Notes: generated from the letters alone by a model not told the origin. A stretch of 41,138 nt of DNA from Gemmatimonadota bacterium (GCA_009841115.1 VXML01000043.1:36477-77614), one strand, 5' to 3'; shown: positions 8,220 to 17,600, counted from the stretch's first letter. Made by a program: numbers and translations.

Positions 8220-10223
8220 CTATTCGCTATCTATAATCCGCATGGCTTCTTCGCGCGCGCTTTGTAGCAAGTCCCCATCGGCGACCAAATCCGCCGCCTT
8301 AAAGGTGGGCATCCCAGCTTGGCGCACGCCGAAAAACTCGCCCGGGCCGCGCAGTTGCAAATCCTTTTCCGCGATCTCAAAGCCGTCTTGGGTGCGCTCC
8401 ATGGTCTGGAGCCGCTCGCGCGAATCCGCCAACTCGGCTCCGGCGTGGGCATAGCTAATGAGGATGCAAAACGACTGCTCGCCACCACGCCCCACGCGAC
8501 CGCGCAACTGGTGCAACTGCGCCAAGCCAAAGCGCTCGGCGTGTTCGATGATCATTACCGTGGCATTGGGCACATCCACGCCGACCTCGACGACCGTAGT
8601 GCAGACCAAAATCTGGACCCGATTTTGCTTAAAATCCTCCATGACCGCGGCCTTTTCTTCGGCGGCCATGCGCCCGTGCAGCAAGGCCACGGAGAACTCG
8701 GCCAATGTACCGTAGCGCAACTCGTCGTAGGCTTCGACCGCGGATTTGTAATCCATCTTTTCCGACTCTTCAATCAGCGGATAAACCACGTACACTTGCC
8801 GCCCTTGGCGCACCTGATCGCCAGCAAACTCAAAAATCGCCTCGCGGCGGTCGTTGCCGCGCAGGGCCGTGCGGATCGGCTTGCGCCCAGGGGGCAACTC
8901 GTCGATGATCGACACGTCTAACTCGCCGTATAGAGTCAGAGCCAAGGTGCGCGGAATAGGCGTAGCCGTCATCACCAGCAAATCGGGCTTTGCGCCCTTC
9001 TTGTAGAGCGCGCCACGCTGCACGACCCCAAAGCGGTGCTGCTCGTCGATAACCGCCAGCCCCAAGCGGGCAAATTGCACCTGCTCCTGAATCAGCGCGT
9101 GGGTACCCACCACAATGTGGGCCGCACCGCTTTCAATGGCCGTCAACAGCTCCTGCCGAAGCGCCTTGCGCTGGGCACCTTTGAGGAATACCACCGTCAG
9201 GCCGAGAGGCTCGACAAGGGCTTGGATGTTGAAGAAGTGCTGCTCGGCGAGGATCTCGGTCGGGGCCATCATCGCCGCTTGGTAGCCATTCTCCACAGCC
9301 GTCAGCATCGCGCTCAGGCCCACCAAAGTCTTGCCCGATCCGACGTCGCCTTGGACGAGGCGATTCATAACTTGGGGGCGCTGCATCTGCGCGGCGATCT
9401 CGGCGACGACTCGGAGTTGGGCGCGCGTGAGAGCAAACGGCAGCGAATCCCACAGAGCCGGCACCAGTTTTGCGCTGGGTGCAAAGGCAATGCCGTCGGC
9501 CTGCTCGCGGCTTTTTTTGCGCCGCCGCGCCAAGCGCAGTTGGAAGGCAAAAAGCTCGCCAAAGGCCAAGCGCTGCCGCGCACGCTCCGCTTCGGCGAGG
9601 CTGGCGGGAAAATGCACTTGGCGCAGACTAGCGCCCAACTCTGCAAGGCCCAAGCGCTGCCGCAAGGCTGTGGGCAGATCGTCTTCGATCCGCTCGGCAA
9701 ACGTATCCAACGCCTCGCTTATCAAGCGGCGGAATCCCCGGCTGCGCAGGCCGCGCTCCTTCATATCGGCACTAGTTGTATAGAGCGGCACGACTACGCC
9801 CGTGTGGAGCCGCTCCTCCCCGTGTATGAATTCGTATTCGGGATGGACCATCTGCCGCCGCCCCTGGAACAGATCGATCTTGCCGCTTATGGCCAATTCG
9901 TCGTCAACGGCAAAGTTGCGCTGCAAGTAGCGGCCCCCCTGAAAAAAGGTACAGGTGATATCGTCGGTCTCATCGGCGACCACCATCACGAAGCGGGGCC
10001 GCGGCCCAGGGATGAAGCGCGTCTGGCTCACTTGGCCGATGAGGGTCACCTCTTGGCCGATTGGCGCTCGGGCCATGGGCAAAATCTGCGAGCGGTCGAG
10101 GTAGCGGCGCGGTAGGTAGTACAACAAATCGCCCAGCGTCAGAATATCTACCTCTCTGAGCGCAGACGCGCGTTTGGCCCCTACGCCTTTGACTTTTTCA
10201 ATGGGGGTGGACAGAATTTCCAT
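8220..10223 (-). CDS. recG: ATP-dependent DNA helicase RecG
   Basis: The 667-residue cytosolic helicase remodels stalled replication forks and Holliday junctions. The N-terminal wedge/OB domain covers about residues 1-250. Helicase motifs follow in order: Walker A GDVGSGKT at 292-299, motif II DEQH at 393-396, TATPIPRTL at 419-427, and VEVGVDVP with QLRGRVGRG near 545-580. The C-terminal LRGPGEFFG motif is typical of RecG. It is slightly short compared with E. coli RecG (693) but complete. It is followed 8 bases later by the PLP enzyme and is divergent from a small membrane protein gene. Confidence 0.98.
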   Translation of the reverse strand: MEILSTPIEKVKGVGAKRASALREVDILTLGDLLYYLPRRYLDRSQILPMARAPIGQEVTLIGQVSQTRFIPGPRPRFVMVVADETDDITCTFFQGGRYLQRNFAVDDELAISGKIDLFQGRRQMVHPEYEFIHGEERLHTGVVVPLYTTSADMKERGLRSRGFRRLISEALDTFAERIEDDLPTALRQRLGLAELGASLRQVHFPASLAEAERARQRLAFGELFAFQLRLARRRKKSREQADGIAFAPSAKLVPALWDSLPFALTRAQLRVVAEIAAQMQRPQVMNRLVQGDVGSGKTLVGLSAMLTAVENGYQAAMMAPTEILAEQHFFNIQALVEPLGLTVVFLKGAQRKALRQELLTAIESGAAHIVVGTHALIQEQVQFARLGLAVIDEQHRFGVVQRGALYKKGAKPDLLVMTATPIPRTLALTLYGELDVSIIDELPPGRKPIRTALRGNDRREAIFEFAGDQVRQGRQVYVVYPLIEESEKMDYKSAVEAYDELRYGTLAEFSVALLHGRMAAEEKAAVMEDFKQNRVQILVCTTVVEVGVDVPNATVMIIEHAERFGLAQLHQLRGRVGRGGEQSFCILISYAHAGAELADSRERLQTMERTQDGFEIAEKDLQLRGPGEFFGVRQAGMPTFKAADLVADGDLLQSAREEAMRIIDSE

Positions 10224-10279
10224 GATTGGCCATGCGTTGACGCGACCGGGCTGCGGCCTATCTTTGGCCGCATATTGCC

Positions 10280-10753
10280 ATGCCCAAGTCCATTACCTTT
10301 GCCCACTATCTAATGGGGCACGCGCCGTTTAGGCGCGCGTCCTTCTTCTACGCCTATGCCGGGATGTGGCTCCACCTGCTCATTGGCACGGGCCTCTTAG
10401 CGCTCTCTGGGGCGCGCGACTGGCTGTCGATCTTCGCGGCGCTGGTCGTCGGATCGTTCTGCGCGGGGCTCGTACTCTACGGCTTGCTGACAAAGACGCG
10501 CCGCCTGCTGCTCAACATCGGTGCCTATGCCGCTAGCATCGCCCGTGCGTTCTCGACCGATCCTGTAGTCATTACCTGCTTCATCGCGGGCCTCATCGCC
10601 GCGCTCGTTTCCAGCTACAGCATCTTGGCGGCTGAATACGGCCACTATCAGCGCGAGGTCCACCGCCAGCCCGTGCCGCTTCCTGCCTCCGTGCCGCTCC
10701 TGCTAGGCGCGGCCATCGTCCTCCTCTGCGCCTATGGCCTCTTAGCAAGCTAG
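10280..10753 (+). CDS. small integral membrane protein of unknown function
   Basis: I do not recognise this 157-residue protein. Four hydrophobic segments fit membrane helices at about 22-43, 48-71, 95-117 and 136-155, with a basic KTRR between the second and third and a short polar loop GHYQREVHRQ before the last. No catalytic motif is visible. There is no strong ribosome-binding site before the ATG. It is divergent from recG (56 bases between starts), and its stop interlocks with the mraY stop in CTAG. Composition matches its neighbours, and no opposing gene covers the interval, so it is probably real. Confidence 0.7.
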   Translation: MPKSITFAHYLMGHAPFRRASFFYAYAGMWLHLLIGTGLLALSGARDWLSIFAALVVGSFCAGLVLYGLLTKTRRLLLNIGAYAASIARAFSTDPVVITCFIAGLIAALVSSYSILAAEYGHYQREVHRQPVPLPASVPLLLGAAIVLLCAYGLLAS

Positions 10754-11856
10754 CGGATCTTGAGCGTCGCCAAGCCGCACAGGGCCAAAATGCCAGCCAC
10801 GATCCAGAAGCGAATGACGATCTTGGTGTCGGCCAAGCCGCGCTGTTGGAAGTGGTGGTGAATTGGCGAGCGGGTAAAAAATCGCCGCCCCAACCACCGG
10901 ATGCCAATTTTTTCCTGAATCACCACCGACAAGGTCTCGCCGACGAAGATCCCCCCGACGATTAGGAAGAGAAACTCCTGTTTGACCAAGACGGCAACTG
11001 TGCCCAACAAGCCGCCTAGCGCCATGGATCCGGTATCGCCCATGATGACGTTGGCCGGATAGGAATTGAACCACAAAAAGCCGAGGCAGGCCCCAAAGAC
11101 GATGGAGCAAATTATGGCGACTTCCCCCACTCCTGGCATAAAGGGAAAGATAAGAAACTCCGCGATCTCAGCGTGGCTGGACACGTAAGCGAACACCCCG
11201 AAGACGGCCACGACAAAAGCAGTTGGCACAATAGCCAAGCCATCAATCCCGTCGGCTAGATTGACCGAGTTGGAGATGGCGGTCACCGTAAAGGCAATAA
11301 AAAGCACGTAGCCCCACGAAAGATCGAGCACCGGATTTTTGAAAAAGGGCAGATAAAGCTGGGTCGCCAACCCCGCCGACTCGGCTGGGAGCGCTTGCGT
11401 GACGTACGCGGTGCCAAACGCCATCCCAAAAGCTACTTGCAGCGCCAACTTGGCCTTCTCAGACAGCCCGCGGTCGCTAGAGCGATAGCGCACCTTGAGG
11501 AAGTCGTCAATCCAGCCGAGCGCGGCAAACCAGACAATCGCTCCCACGCAGAACAACACGAAGAGGCTGTGCAGCTTACACCACAAGCCGACGCTAATCA
11601 AGATCGCGGCGACGATTAGGCCACCACCGTAGGTTTTGGCTTGGTTGCTAGCCGCTTCAAAGTTGAGATAGTCGCGGGGCATGTCGCGGTGCCCGCGGCC
11701 ATAGAAGTAGAGGATGACCCGCCCGCCGCAGAGAATGGTGAAGATCAACGAGGTGATCGCGCCGCAGAGCGCGCGAAAGATGATCGAATCGACCAAGCGC
11801 AAAAACGACAGGGCCTCGACAGCATCTTGCAGGTAAATTCCGAGGTAGTAGATCAT
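10750..11856 (-). CDS. mraY: phospho-N-acetylmuramoyl-pentapeptide-transferase
   Basis: The 368-residue polytopic membrane enzyme moves phospho-MurNAc-pentapeptide onto undecaprenyl phosphate to make lipid I. Active-site motifs are present: IDDFLKV at 116-122, NSVNLADGIDGLA at 196-208 and the cytoplasmic SPIHHHFQ at 330-337, plus NVIMGDTGSMALGG. The normally conserved GTPTMGG of the first cytoplasmic loop is replaced by AKTYGGG (73-79). The ATG overlaps the murG stop as ATGA, so the two are coupled. The order murG then mraY reverses the usual dcw-cluster order, and no other mur or fts genes are beside them. Confidence 0.96.
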   Translation of the reverse strand: MIYYLGIYLQDAVEALSFLRLVDSIIFRALCGAITSLIFTILCGGRVILYFYGRGHRDMPRDYLNFEAASNQAKTYGGGLIVAAILISVGLWCKLHSLFVLFCVGAIVWFAALGWIDDFLKVRYRSSDRGLSEKAKLALQVAFGMAFGTAYVTQALPAESAGLATQLYLPFFKNPVLDLSWGYVLFIAFTVTAISNSVNLADGIDGLAIVPTAFVVAVFGVFAYVSSHAEIAEFLIFPFMPGVGEVAIICSIVFGACLGFLWFNSYPANVIMGDTGSMALGGLLGTVAVLVKQEFLFLIVGGIFVGETLSVVIQEKIGIRWLGRRFFTRSPIHHHFQQRGLADTKIVIRFWIVAGILALCGLATLKIR

Positions 11857-13868
11857 CGCTGCGAAGCGGCTAAGGGCCGGTCGGCACGCACGAGATCGGC
11901 CAATTGGCGCAGGTGCGTACCGAGGGGAAACTCCGGCTTGAAATAAGGCATCGAAATTAAAACTTGGTCGAGATCGTTCTCCAATTGAGTTGGCTCCAAA
12001 ACGCCGCGCTGCAAAAATTCGATCAACACCAGCACGACCTGTTCGCGAATCTGCCAGTTCGAGTGCAGATAAAAGCGACGCAGCCGCGCTAGCAGGTCGG
12101 GATTGCGACTTATTTTTCTCAGGGCACTCAGAGCTTGGACGATCACTTCCAGCGAGCTATCGTCGAGAGCCGCAAAGAGCGTGCTTTCGATCTCACCATC
12201 GACGGCAAACAACTCGCCGAGGGCCCGTGCCGCCCACGCCCGCACCTCAAAGTAGGGATCTGCCTCCAGCGCGTTAAGCAGCGCGGCCTGGGTTTGCGCG
12301 TCGGTCGCTCCCAAGCCGCGCAGGCCGTGTTCGACGACATTGCGGCGTATAATGCCTCCGTGGCGAAAGTCGCCGCCGCAAAGACGGTGCATCCACCCGG
12401 TCGGAGTGCGGTCGGTGAGGATGTGTAGCAGCAAGGGCAGCCGCTCTTGGTAATCTAAGACCGCAACGAGCTTGATGCCCACATTGCGCCGCCCCAGCGG
12501 GATTTCGCACCAACCCTCAGACGTGAGCAGGCGATCGGCTTGATAGCGCAGATAGCCCAGTTCGCCGCGCTCCATTGCCGCCACGCCGCCGACCTCTTTG
12601 ACCCGCGCTCGCACCCAGCGCAGCAAGGCGTTGGGTTCAGTCGGCAAGCCGCTTTTTTTGACCGGGGGCGACTCCAATCGCAACGGTGGCGGCTCCTGCC
12701 CAGCGATGAGACTGTCCAACTCAGCCGTAATCAGTTCGAGGCTGTTAGTTTTGGGCATGGTCTTGGCGGCCGCGCTCATGGCCTGCAACCGCTCCTCGTC
12801 GGCGCACAACGCGAGCACCTGCTGCGCCAACTTCTCACCGTCCAGTCCGCTGTGGATGCAGGCGTTGTCCCAAAACGCCTCCTGATAGAGCACCTGAGCA
12901 GCCCCTATCCGCTCCATCTCCCGCGCGTTCAGCGCCTGATGGTCTTCGGCCGATGTCGGCAGCGGCACAATCAGCGTGGGGGTCCCACTAACTGCCATCT
13001 CGGTGAGAGTCCCTGCTCCCGACCGGCAAATGACCAGATCCGCCGCGGCGATCAGATCGGCGATCTCATCCGCGTAATCAAGGCGTCGATACCAGTCGCC
13101 TCCGCCCTCTATCCCCATCTCAGCTAAAGTGGCCTCCGTATCCACCACCGCATCGTAATCCGGCCCCTTGTAGCGACCTGTGACGTGGATGACCATTAGC
13201 CCGGCCTCGCGCCACAGAGGCAAGGCTGTGAGCACGGCCTCATTGATGGCCTTGGCACCCCCCGACCCGCCAAAGGCGAGTACGACCTTGCGGCCTTGGT
13301 CAATGCCCAATTTTTCTCGTGCGACCGTTCGATCGAGGTGCAAAAAAGAGCGGCGCACCGGATAGCCGACCACGGCCACCTTCTTCGCATCGAACCAGCG
13401 ACCCGCCTGCTCAAACGCCACGCCGATGCGCTGCGCTAGCCGTCCGGTAACTTGGTTCAAAAGCCCGGGATAGGCATTCGGCTCGTAGATAAAGACTCGG
13501 GCGCGAGAAAGGCCGACCTTGGCCAGCACACCGTGCGCGAAGAGAACCGGCGCGCTGACGAAGCCGCCCGTGCTAATGATAATTTGGGGCCGATAGCGCA
13601 AGAGGATAAGTGCCCCTTGGATGACCCCGATCGCGAGCGCGATAGCAAATCGCAGCAGGGGCACAAGGGAGCGAGTGCGCGGGAAGGAACGGGCTCGCAC
13701 AAAGCGGATGCGGTACCCCTGATCGGGTACGACCCAAGCATCCAGCCTGTCTCGATGGCCCACGTAGAGGAATTCGGCGTCTGCTCGCGTCTGCCGAATT
13801 TCGTTGGCAATGGCCAAGGCCGGATACACGTGGCCACCCGTGCCGCCGCCGGTAAGCAAGTACTTCAT
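11853..13868 (-). CDS. murG: MurG glycosyltransferase fused to a HEAT-like C-terminal region
   Basis: Residues 1-390 are a complete MurG, the enzyme that adds GlcNAc to lipid I to give lipid II at the inner membrane face. Visible motifs are GGTGGH (8-13), STGGFVSAP (99-107), FGGSGGAKAIN (199-209) and SGAGTLTEM (283-291). MurG is normally about 360 residues; this protein is 671. A proline-rich linker (391-415) leads to about 255 extra residues. From about 505 to 640 they show helical pairs such as PYFEVRAWAARALGELF and SLEVIVQALSALRKI, typical of HEAT repeats. There is no stop or frameshift between the parts. It overlaps mraY by four bases. The start lacks a strong ribosome site. Confidence 0.93.
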   Translation of the reverse strand: MKYLLTGGGTGGHVYPALAIANEIRQTRADAEFLYVGHRDRLDAWVVPDQGYRIRFVRARSFPRTRSLVPLLRFAIALAIGVIQGALILLRYRPQIIISTGGFVSAPVLFAHGVLAKVGLSRARVFIYEPNAYPGLLNQVTGRLAQRIGVAFEQAGRWFDAKKVAVVGYPVRRSFLHLDRTVAREKLGIDQGRKVVLAFGGSGGAKAINEAVLTALPLWREAGLMVIHVTGRYKGPDYDAVVDTEATLAEMGIEGGGDWYRRLDYADEIADLIAAADLVICRSGAGTLTEMAVSGTPTLIVPLPTSAEDHQALNAREMERIGAAQVLYQEAFWDNACIHSGLDGEKLAQQVLALCADEERLQAMSAAAKTMPKTNSLELITAELDSLIAGQEPPPLRLESPPVKKSGLPTEPNALLRWVRARVKEVGGVAAMERGELGYLRYQADRLLTSEGWCEIPLGRRNVGIKLVAVLDYQERLPLLLHILTDRTPTGWMHRLCGGDFRHGGIIRRNVVEHGLRGLGATDAQTQAALLNALEADPYFEVRAWAARALGELFAVDGEIESTLFAALDDSSLEVIVQALSALRKISRNPDLLARLRRFYLHSNWQIREQVVLVLIEFLQRGVLEPTQLENDLDQVLISMPYFKPEFPLGTHLRQLADLVRADRPLAASQR

Positions 13869-13977
13869 TAATTTTTAGTTAAAGTAAGGCCGTTTAGACC
13901 AGTAGAAGCGATCCCCGCCTGTATTCCAGAAGGGCCTATCTTCCTAATATATAGGCTGTTAGGCTGGGTGTCTAACC
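13869..13977. promoter_or_regulatory. 109-base spacer between SDR and murG
   Basis: This AT-richer spacer follows the SDR stop and precedes murG, both on the minus strand. It holds a short dyad around 13935-13955 (gcctat and ataggc) and a second small CCTAA/TTAGG dyad overlapping it. Neither is followed by a good T-run, so a terminator is not convincing. The murG promoter should lie here, but I cannot pick reliable boxes. Confidence 0.3.
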
Positions 13978-14739
13978 CTATTGGTAGGACTCGGTGCGGT
14001 CGCCGCCATTGACGCTGATGTGCTGTCCCGTTACGTAGCTAGCCGCTGGCGACACCAGAAAGACCACGGTCGCCGCCACCTCTTCGGGGCCACCAGCTCG
14101 GCGCATGGGAATACTGCTGAGAAATTGCTCCCGCACCTCCGGCGTCCGCCGTGCCAGCGCCCCGCTCCCCATTCCCGCGTCGATGATCCCCGGCGAGACC
14201 ACATTGACGCGGATGCCGTACTCGGCTTCCTCTTTCGACAGCACCTTCGTCAAGGCCACGACCCCCGCCTTGGTAGTCGCATACGCGGCCGCGCCGCCCG
14301 GCAGCGTGTTGACCACATTCGAGGCAATGTTGATGACTGATCCGCCGCCTCGCGTCCGCATCAACGGCAGAGCGGCTTTGCACATGTAGAGGACGCTATT
14401 GAGATTGACATCGAGCACTCGGTGCCAGTCCGCCAGTTCCATATCGGCTACAAACTGCCCGCCGATGGTGATACCGGCGTTGTTGACCAGAATATCCAAC
14501 CCGCCCAATTCCCCAGCCACGCGCTCGACCAGCGCCTGCGCGGCGTCCGCCTCGGTTATATCGGCTTCAAAGGCAGCCCCGCCTAGTTCAGCGACGAGCG
14601 CGTGGGCCGAGTCCTTCTGCGTGTGGTAATGCAGGGCGACCGTCGCGCCTTCGGCGGCCAAGGCGCGGCATATCGCTTGGCCGATGCCGCCAGCCGCGCC
14701 GGTTACTAGGGCGATTCGACCGTGGAAGGACGTGTTCAT
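13978..14739 (-). CDS. SDR family oxidoreductase (FabG-like)
   Basis: A 253-residue classical SDR with TGAAGGIG at residues 13-20, NNAG at 86-89, Ser140, Tyr153 and Lys157, and a C-terminal ISVNGG. HYHTQKDSA after beta-2 lacks an acidic residue at its end, which leans toward NADP(H). It resembles 3-oxoacyl-ACP reductase and sugar dehydrogenases, but no fatty-acid genes are nearby, so a catabolic dehydrogenase is as likely. It follows the HAD-like gene by 80 bases on the same strand and may be the last gene of the HisC-like, AKR, HAD, SDR group. Confidence 0.92.
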   Translation of the reverse strand: MNTSFHGRIALVTGAAGGIGQAICRALAAEGATVALHYHTQKDSAHALVAELGGAAFEADITEADAAQALVERVAGELGGLDILVNNAGITIGGQFVADMELADWHRVLDVNLNSVLYMCKAALPLMRTRGGGSVINIASNVVNTLPGGAAAYATTKAGVVALTKVLSKEEAEYGIRVNVVSPGIIDAGMGSGALARRTPEVREQFLSSIPMRRAGGPEEVAATVVFLVSPAASYVTGQHISVNGGDRTESYQ

Positions 14740-14819
14740 GGGGTTCGATCTCCGACAAAAAGGATTCTCCAGAAATTAGCGGCGCATACCGCTGGCGTCC
14801 ACACGCCGCCGGGGCGGAT

Positions 14820-15539
14820 TCAGGCTCGTTCGGCGCGGTGCTGGGCGACCAATTCCGCCATGCTTTTAAAACGGAAGTCCGGTTCCACCGACTCTTGCGG
14901 TGATGCCGTCGCGCCGCCGCCGCGCCCCGCACGCCGGTCAATCCACGCCGTTGTCAGGCCGATTGCCTTAGCTGGCACGTGGTCGTGGAAGAGGCTCTGC
15001 GCGATATGCAGGATGCTTCCGGGATCGCCGTCAAAGTCAGCCACTACCCGGGCGAGCAAGAATTCAAAATTGGCCAGTGATGGTTTGTACGAGCCGATCT
15101 CCTCGGCGGTAAGGATCGCGTCCCAAGGATCGCCGAGGCGGGCTGCGCTCCCTCGGTAGCTAGCGCGGTCGCAATTGGTGAGAGTAATCAGCCGGTGGTG
15201 GCGCTTCAAATAGGCGAGCGATTCGGCCGCGTCGGCAAAGGCCGGCCAGTCCCCGACCGACTGGCCGAAGCGGATGCTCTCGGCCTCATCGGGTTCGCCA
15301 CCCCAATTCCGGATCAGCATGCGATGGGTTGCTGCTAGGAGGTCAGCATAGAGCAGGTCGGGAGTGGCTGCTTGGCAAGCGGATTCCACCTGCGCGAAGG
15401 TAGCGAGGGCTGCCTCGCGAGTCGGTGGGTCGGCTAGACGCGCACAGAGCGGTTGCAGCGCATCCCAGATGCCCATCTCCCAGTCGATTAGGGTGCCGTA
15501 GGTGTCGAAGGTCAGTATCGAAAAGTCACAGAGACGCAT
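14820..15539 (-). CDS. HAD-superfamily hydrolase, type II haloacid dehalogenase-like
   Basis: The 239-residue protein starts with a HAD nucleophile motif, FDTYGTLIDW, with Asp12 as nucleophile. LITLTNCD provides the Thr/Ser of motif II, and Lys in GSYKPSLANFEFLL is motif III. The TAWIDRR stretch and overall length match type II L-2-haloacid dehalogenases, which hydrolyse C-halogen bonds through an ester intermediate. Many relatives are phosphatases, so the reaction is not certain. It lies 46 bases after the aldo/keto reductase gene on the same strand. Confidence 0.85.
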   Translation of the reverse strand: MRLCDFSILTFDTYGTLIDWEMGIWDALQPLCARLADPPTREAALATFAQVESACQAATPDLLYADLLAATHRMLIRNWGGEPDEAESIRFGQSVGDWPAFADAAESLAYLKRHHRLITLTNCDRASYRGSAARLGDPWDAILTAEEIGSYKPSLANFEFLLARVVADFDGDPGSILHIAQSLFHDHVPAKAIGLTTAWIDRRAGRGGGATASPQESVEPDFRFKSMAELVAQHRAERA

Positions 15540-15585
15540 GGGCGTTTTCGCATGGATGTGGTGTTGGGAGTGATTTCAATCGCCT

Positions 15586-16566
15586 TCAGGCGTATTTCCG
15601 CGGCATCTTCACCTCAGACACCTCGTCCAACAAAGCCCGCTCTTCCGGTGCCAAAGACCAGTCCAAGCCCGCGAAAATCTCATCCACATGCGCCGGTTCG
15701 TCGGCCCCCAAAATGGGGGCACTGATCTCGTCGTGATCTAAAATCCAAGCAATGGCTACCTGCGCTGGGGTCTTGCCGTGCTGTGCCCCAATATCGATCA
15801 GCGTCTGGACGATGGTATCGACCCGCTCGGTCATGGCCTCGGCAAAGTTGTATTTACCCGGACTCATGCCGCGCAGCTCGTCTGTGCTCCACGGCGTCCC
15901 CGGCGGCGGCGCTTGCCCGCGGCGGAAGCGGCCGGAGAGCAGGCCGATGGCCAGCGGGCTATAGGTCATAATGCCCAAGCCGAACTGACGGCAGATGGGC
16001 ATCAGCTCCGGCTCCATCTCCCAGCGGTTGAGCAGATTGTACTGATTCTGGATACAGGCAAAAGAGGCCAAGCGCTCGCGCTGCGAAATCCACAGGGCTT
16101 CGACGATCTTCCACGGCGGAAAGTTAGAGCACCCCACGTAGCGCGCCTTGCCCTGCCGCACAATGTCGTCGAGCGCACCCAAGGTCTCTTCCAGTGGCGT
16201 GACCGGATCAAAGGAGTGCAGCAAGTACAGATCGACGTAATCGGTCTGTAGCCGCTGTAGCGACGCCTCAATGCCCCGCAGCAGATTGACCCGCGACAAC
16301 CCCACGTGATTGGGGCTATTGCCCAAGGTGCCAAAAATTTTAGTCGTCAGCACCACTTCCTCGCGCCGTCCCTCGATGGCCTTACCCACCACTTGTTCGG
16401 AGCGTCCCCCACCATACAGCGCCGTATCGATAAAATTACAGCCCAAGTCCAAGGCCCGCTGCACTACCTCAATGCAAACCTTCTCGTCCTCCTGGCCGCG
16501 AAACGCCGCGCCTAAGCACACCTTAGACACCTTGACGCCAGCCTTGCCCAAATTGCGGTATTCCAT
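15586..16566 (-). CDS. aldo/keto reductase
   Basis: The 326-residue TIM-barrel NADPH oxidoreductase has the full AKR tetrad: Asp47, Tyr51, Lys76 and His117 (in FIDTALYGGG, TTKIF and LLHSFD). GCSNFPPW and YSPLAIGLLSGR are typical of the AKR11/YajO-like group. The family reduces aldehydes and ketones of sugars or xenobiotics in the cytosol. It starts 14 bases downstream of the HisC-like gene and is followed 46 bases later by the HAD-like gene, so these are likely one operon. Confidence 0.93.
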   Translation of the reverse strand: MEYRNLGKAGVKVSKVCLGAAFRGQEDEKVCIEVVQRALDLGCNFIDTALYGGGRSEQVVGKAIEGRREEVVLTTKIFGTLGNSPNHVGLSRVNLLRGIEASLQRLQTDYVDLYLLHSFDPVTPLEETLGALDDIVRQGKARYVGCSNFPPWKIVEALWISQRERLASFACIQNQYNLLNRWEMEPELMPICRQFGLGIMTYSPLAIGLLSGRFRRGQAPPPGTPWSTDELRGMSPGKYNFAEAMTERVDTIVQTLIDIGAQHGKTPAQVAIAWILDHDEISAPILGADEPAHVDEIFAGLDWSLAPEERALLDEVSEVKMPRKYA

Positions 16567-16580
16567 ACCTCTCCCTTGTG

Positions 16581-17600
16581 TTAGTCTGATTGCTCGATCT
16601 CATCGAGTGCTGCCAACAAATATTCGTTGTCTTGGGGACGCAGTGACGTAAGCCGCACAAAGCCGGGCGCGTCTTGCCGCCAGCGGACGCGGATCTGCCG
16701 TTCCTCCAGACCCGTCCGCAGCCGCTCCGGCTCGATCCCCTCGCAGCGCACCCAGAAGAAATTCGCCGCGCTTGGATAGGCTCGCAACCACGGCCGCTTG
16801 TCCAGCCCTTCATAGAGCGCCTGACAATCGCTGCGGATCTGCGCGACGACCTCCTGCAAATAGCCTTGGTCGGCCAGCGCGGCCTGCGCCGCCACCAGCG
16901 ATAGCGCATTGACCGCCCAGGGAACCTGCATCTGATCGAGGGCGGAGATAACGGGCTTAGGCCCAACCGCGTAGCCAATCCGCAAACCAGCCATGCCGTA
17001 TGCTTTGGAAAAGGTCCGCAGCACTACCAAATTTTCCCGCTCTTGCACCCAAGATACATAACTGTGGCCAGCATAGTCTGCATACGCTTCATCGACAATG
17101 CACAGGCAGTCGGGCAACTCGTCGAGCAAATGCGCCAGTTCCGCGTCGCCGCAAAGGAGATTGCCCGTGGGGTTGTTGGGGCTGCTCAGCAGCAATACCC
17201 GCGCTCCCGACTGCCGACCCGCCTCGATAAAGCGCTCGGGCACCAGCGCAAAGTCCTCCTCGTGCAGCGGCACCGAGATCACTTCGGCTGCGCACCGCTG
17301 CCCCAACGCCACAAAGCGCTCGTACGACGGAGACGGAATGAGCAAGCGCTGCTGCTCTAGCAGCAACCGCGCCAAGAAAAGCCAGACCACGGCCTCCCCA
17401 GACCCGTTGTACACGATGAAGTGATCGGGTGAAAGCCCCCAATGCGCCGCCAAATCCGCGCGCAACGACTCGGCGCGCTCCTCGTCGCTGTAGCGGCTAA
17501 AGTCGCCAGAGTGGGCAAAGGCGGCCATTGCCTCCCGGACCTGAGGCGACGGCCCATACGGGTTGGTCGCCGCGTCAAAGCGCAGCCATTCATCGTTCAT
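16581..17600 (-). CDS. HisC-like class I/II aminotransferase
   Basis: The 339-residue fold-type I PLP enzyme shows SPNNPTG at 140-146, DEAYADY at 170-176, the PLP lysine Lys199 in TFSKAYGMAGLR and the carboxylate-binding Arg in NFFWVR. These are the hallmarks of histidinol-phosphate aminotransferase (HisC), and also of CobD threonine-phosphate decarboxylase. No his or cob genes are near, so either role or a broader aromatic aminotransferase is possible. It opens the minus-strand group that continues with the aldo/keto reductase. Confidence 0.88.
   Translation of the reverse strand: MNDEWLRFDAATNPYGPSPQVREAMAAFAHSGDFSRYSDEERAESLRADLAAHWGLSPDHFIVYNGSGEAVVWLFLARLLLEQQRLLIPSPSYERFVALGQRCAAEVISVPLHEEDFALVPERFIEAGRQSGARVLLLSSPNNPTGNLLCGDAELAHLLDELPDCLCIVDEAYADYAGHSYVSWVQERENLVVLRTFSKAYGMAGLRIGYAVGPKPVISALDQMQVPWAVNALSLVAAQAALADQGYLQEVVAQIRSDCQALYEGLDKRPWLRAYPSAANFFWVRCEGIEPERLRTGLEERQIRVRWRQDAPGFVRLTSLRPQDNEYLLAALDEIEQSD

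Noticed and set aside
9036..10115. Plus-strand reading frame of 359 codons
   Set aside because: It is fully antisense to recG, whose helicase motifs are intact.
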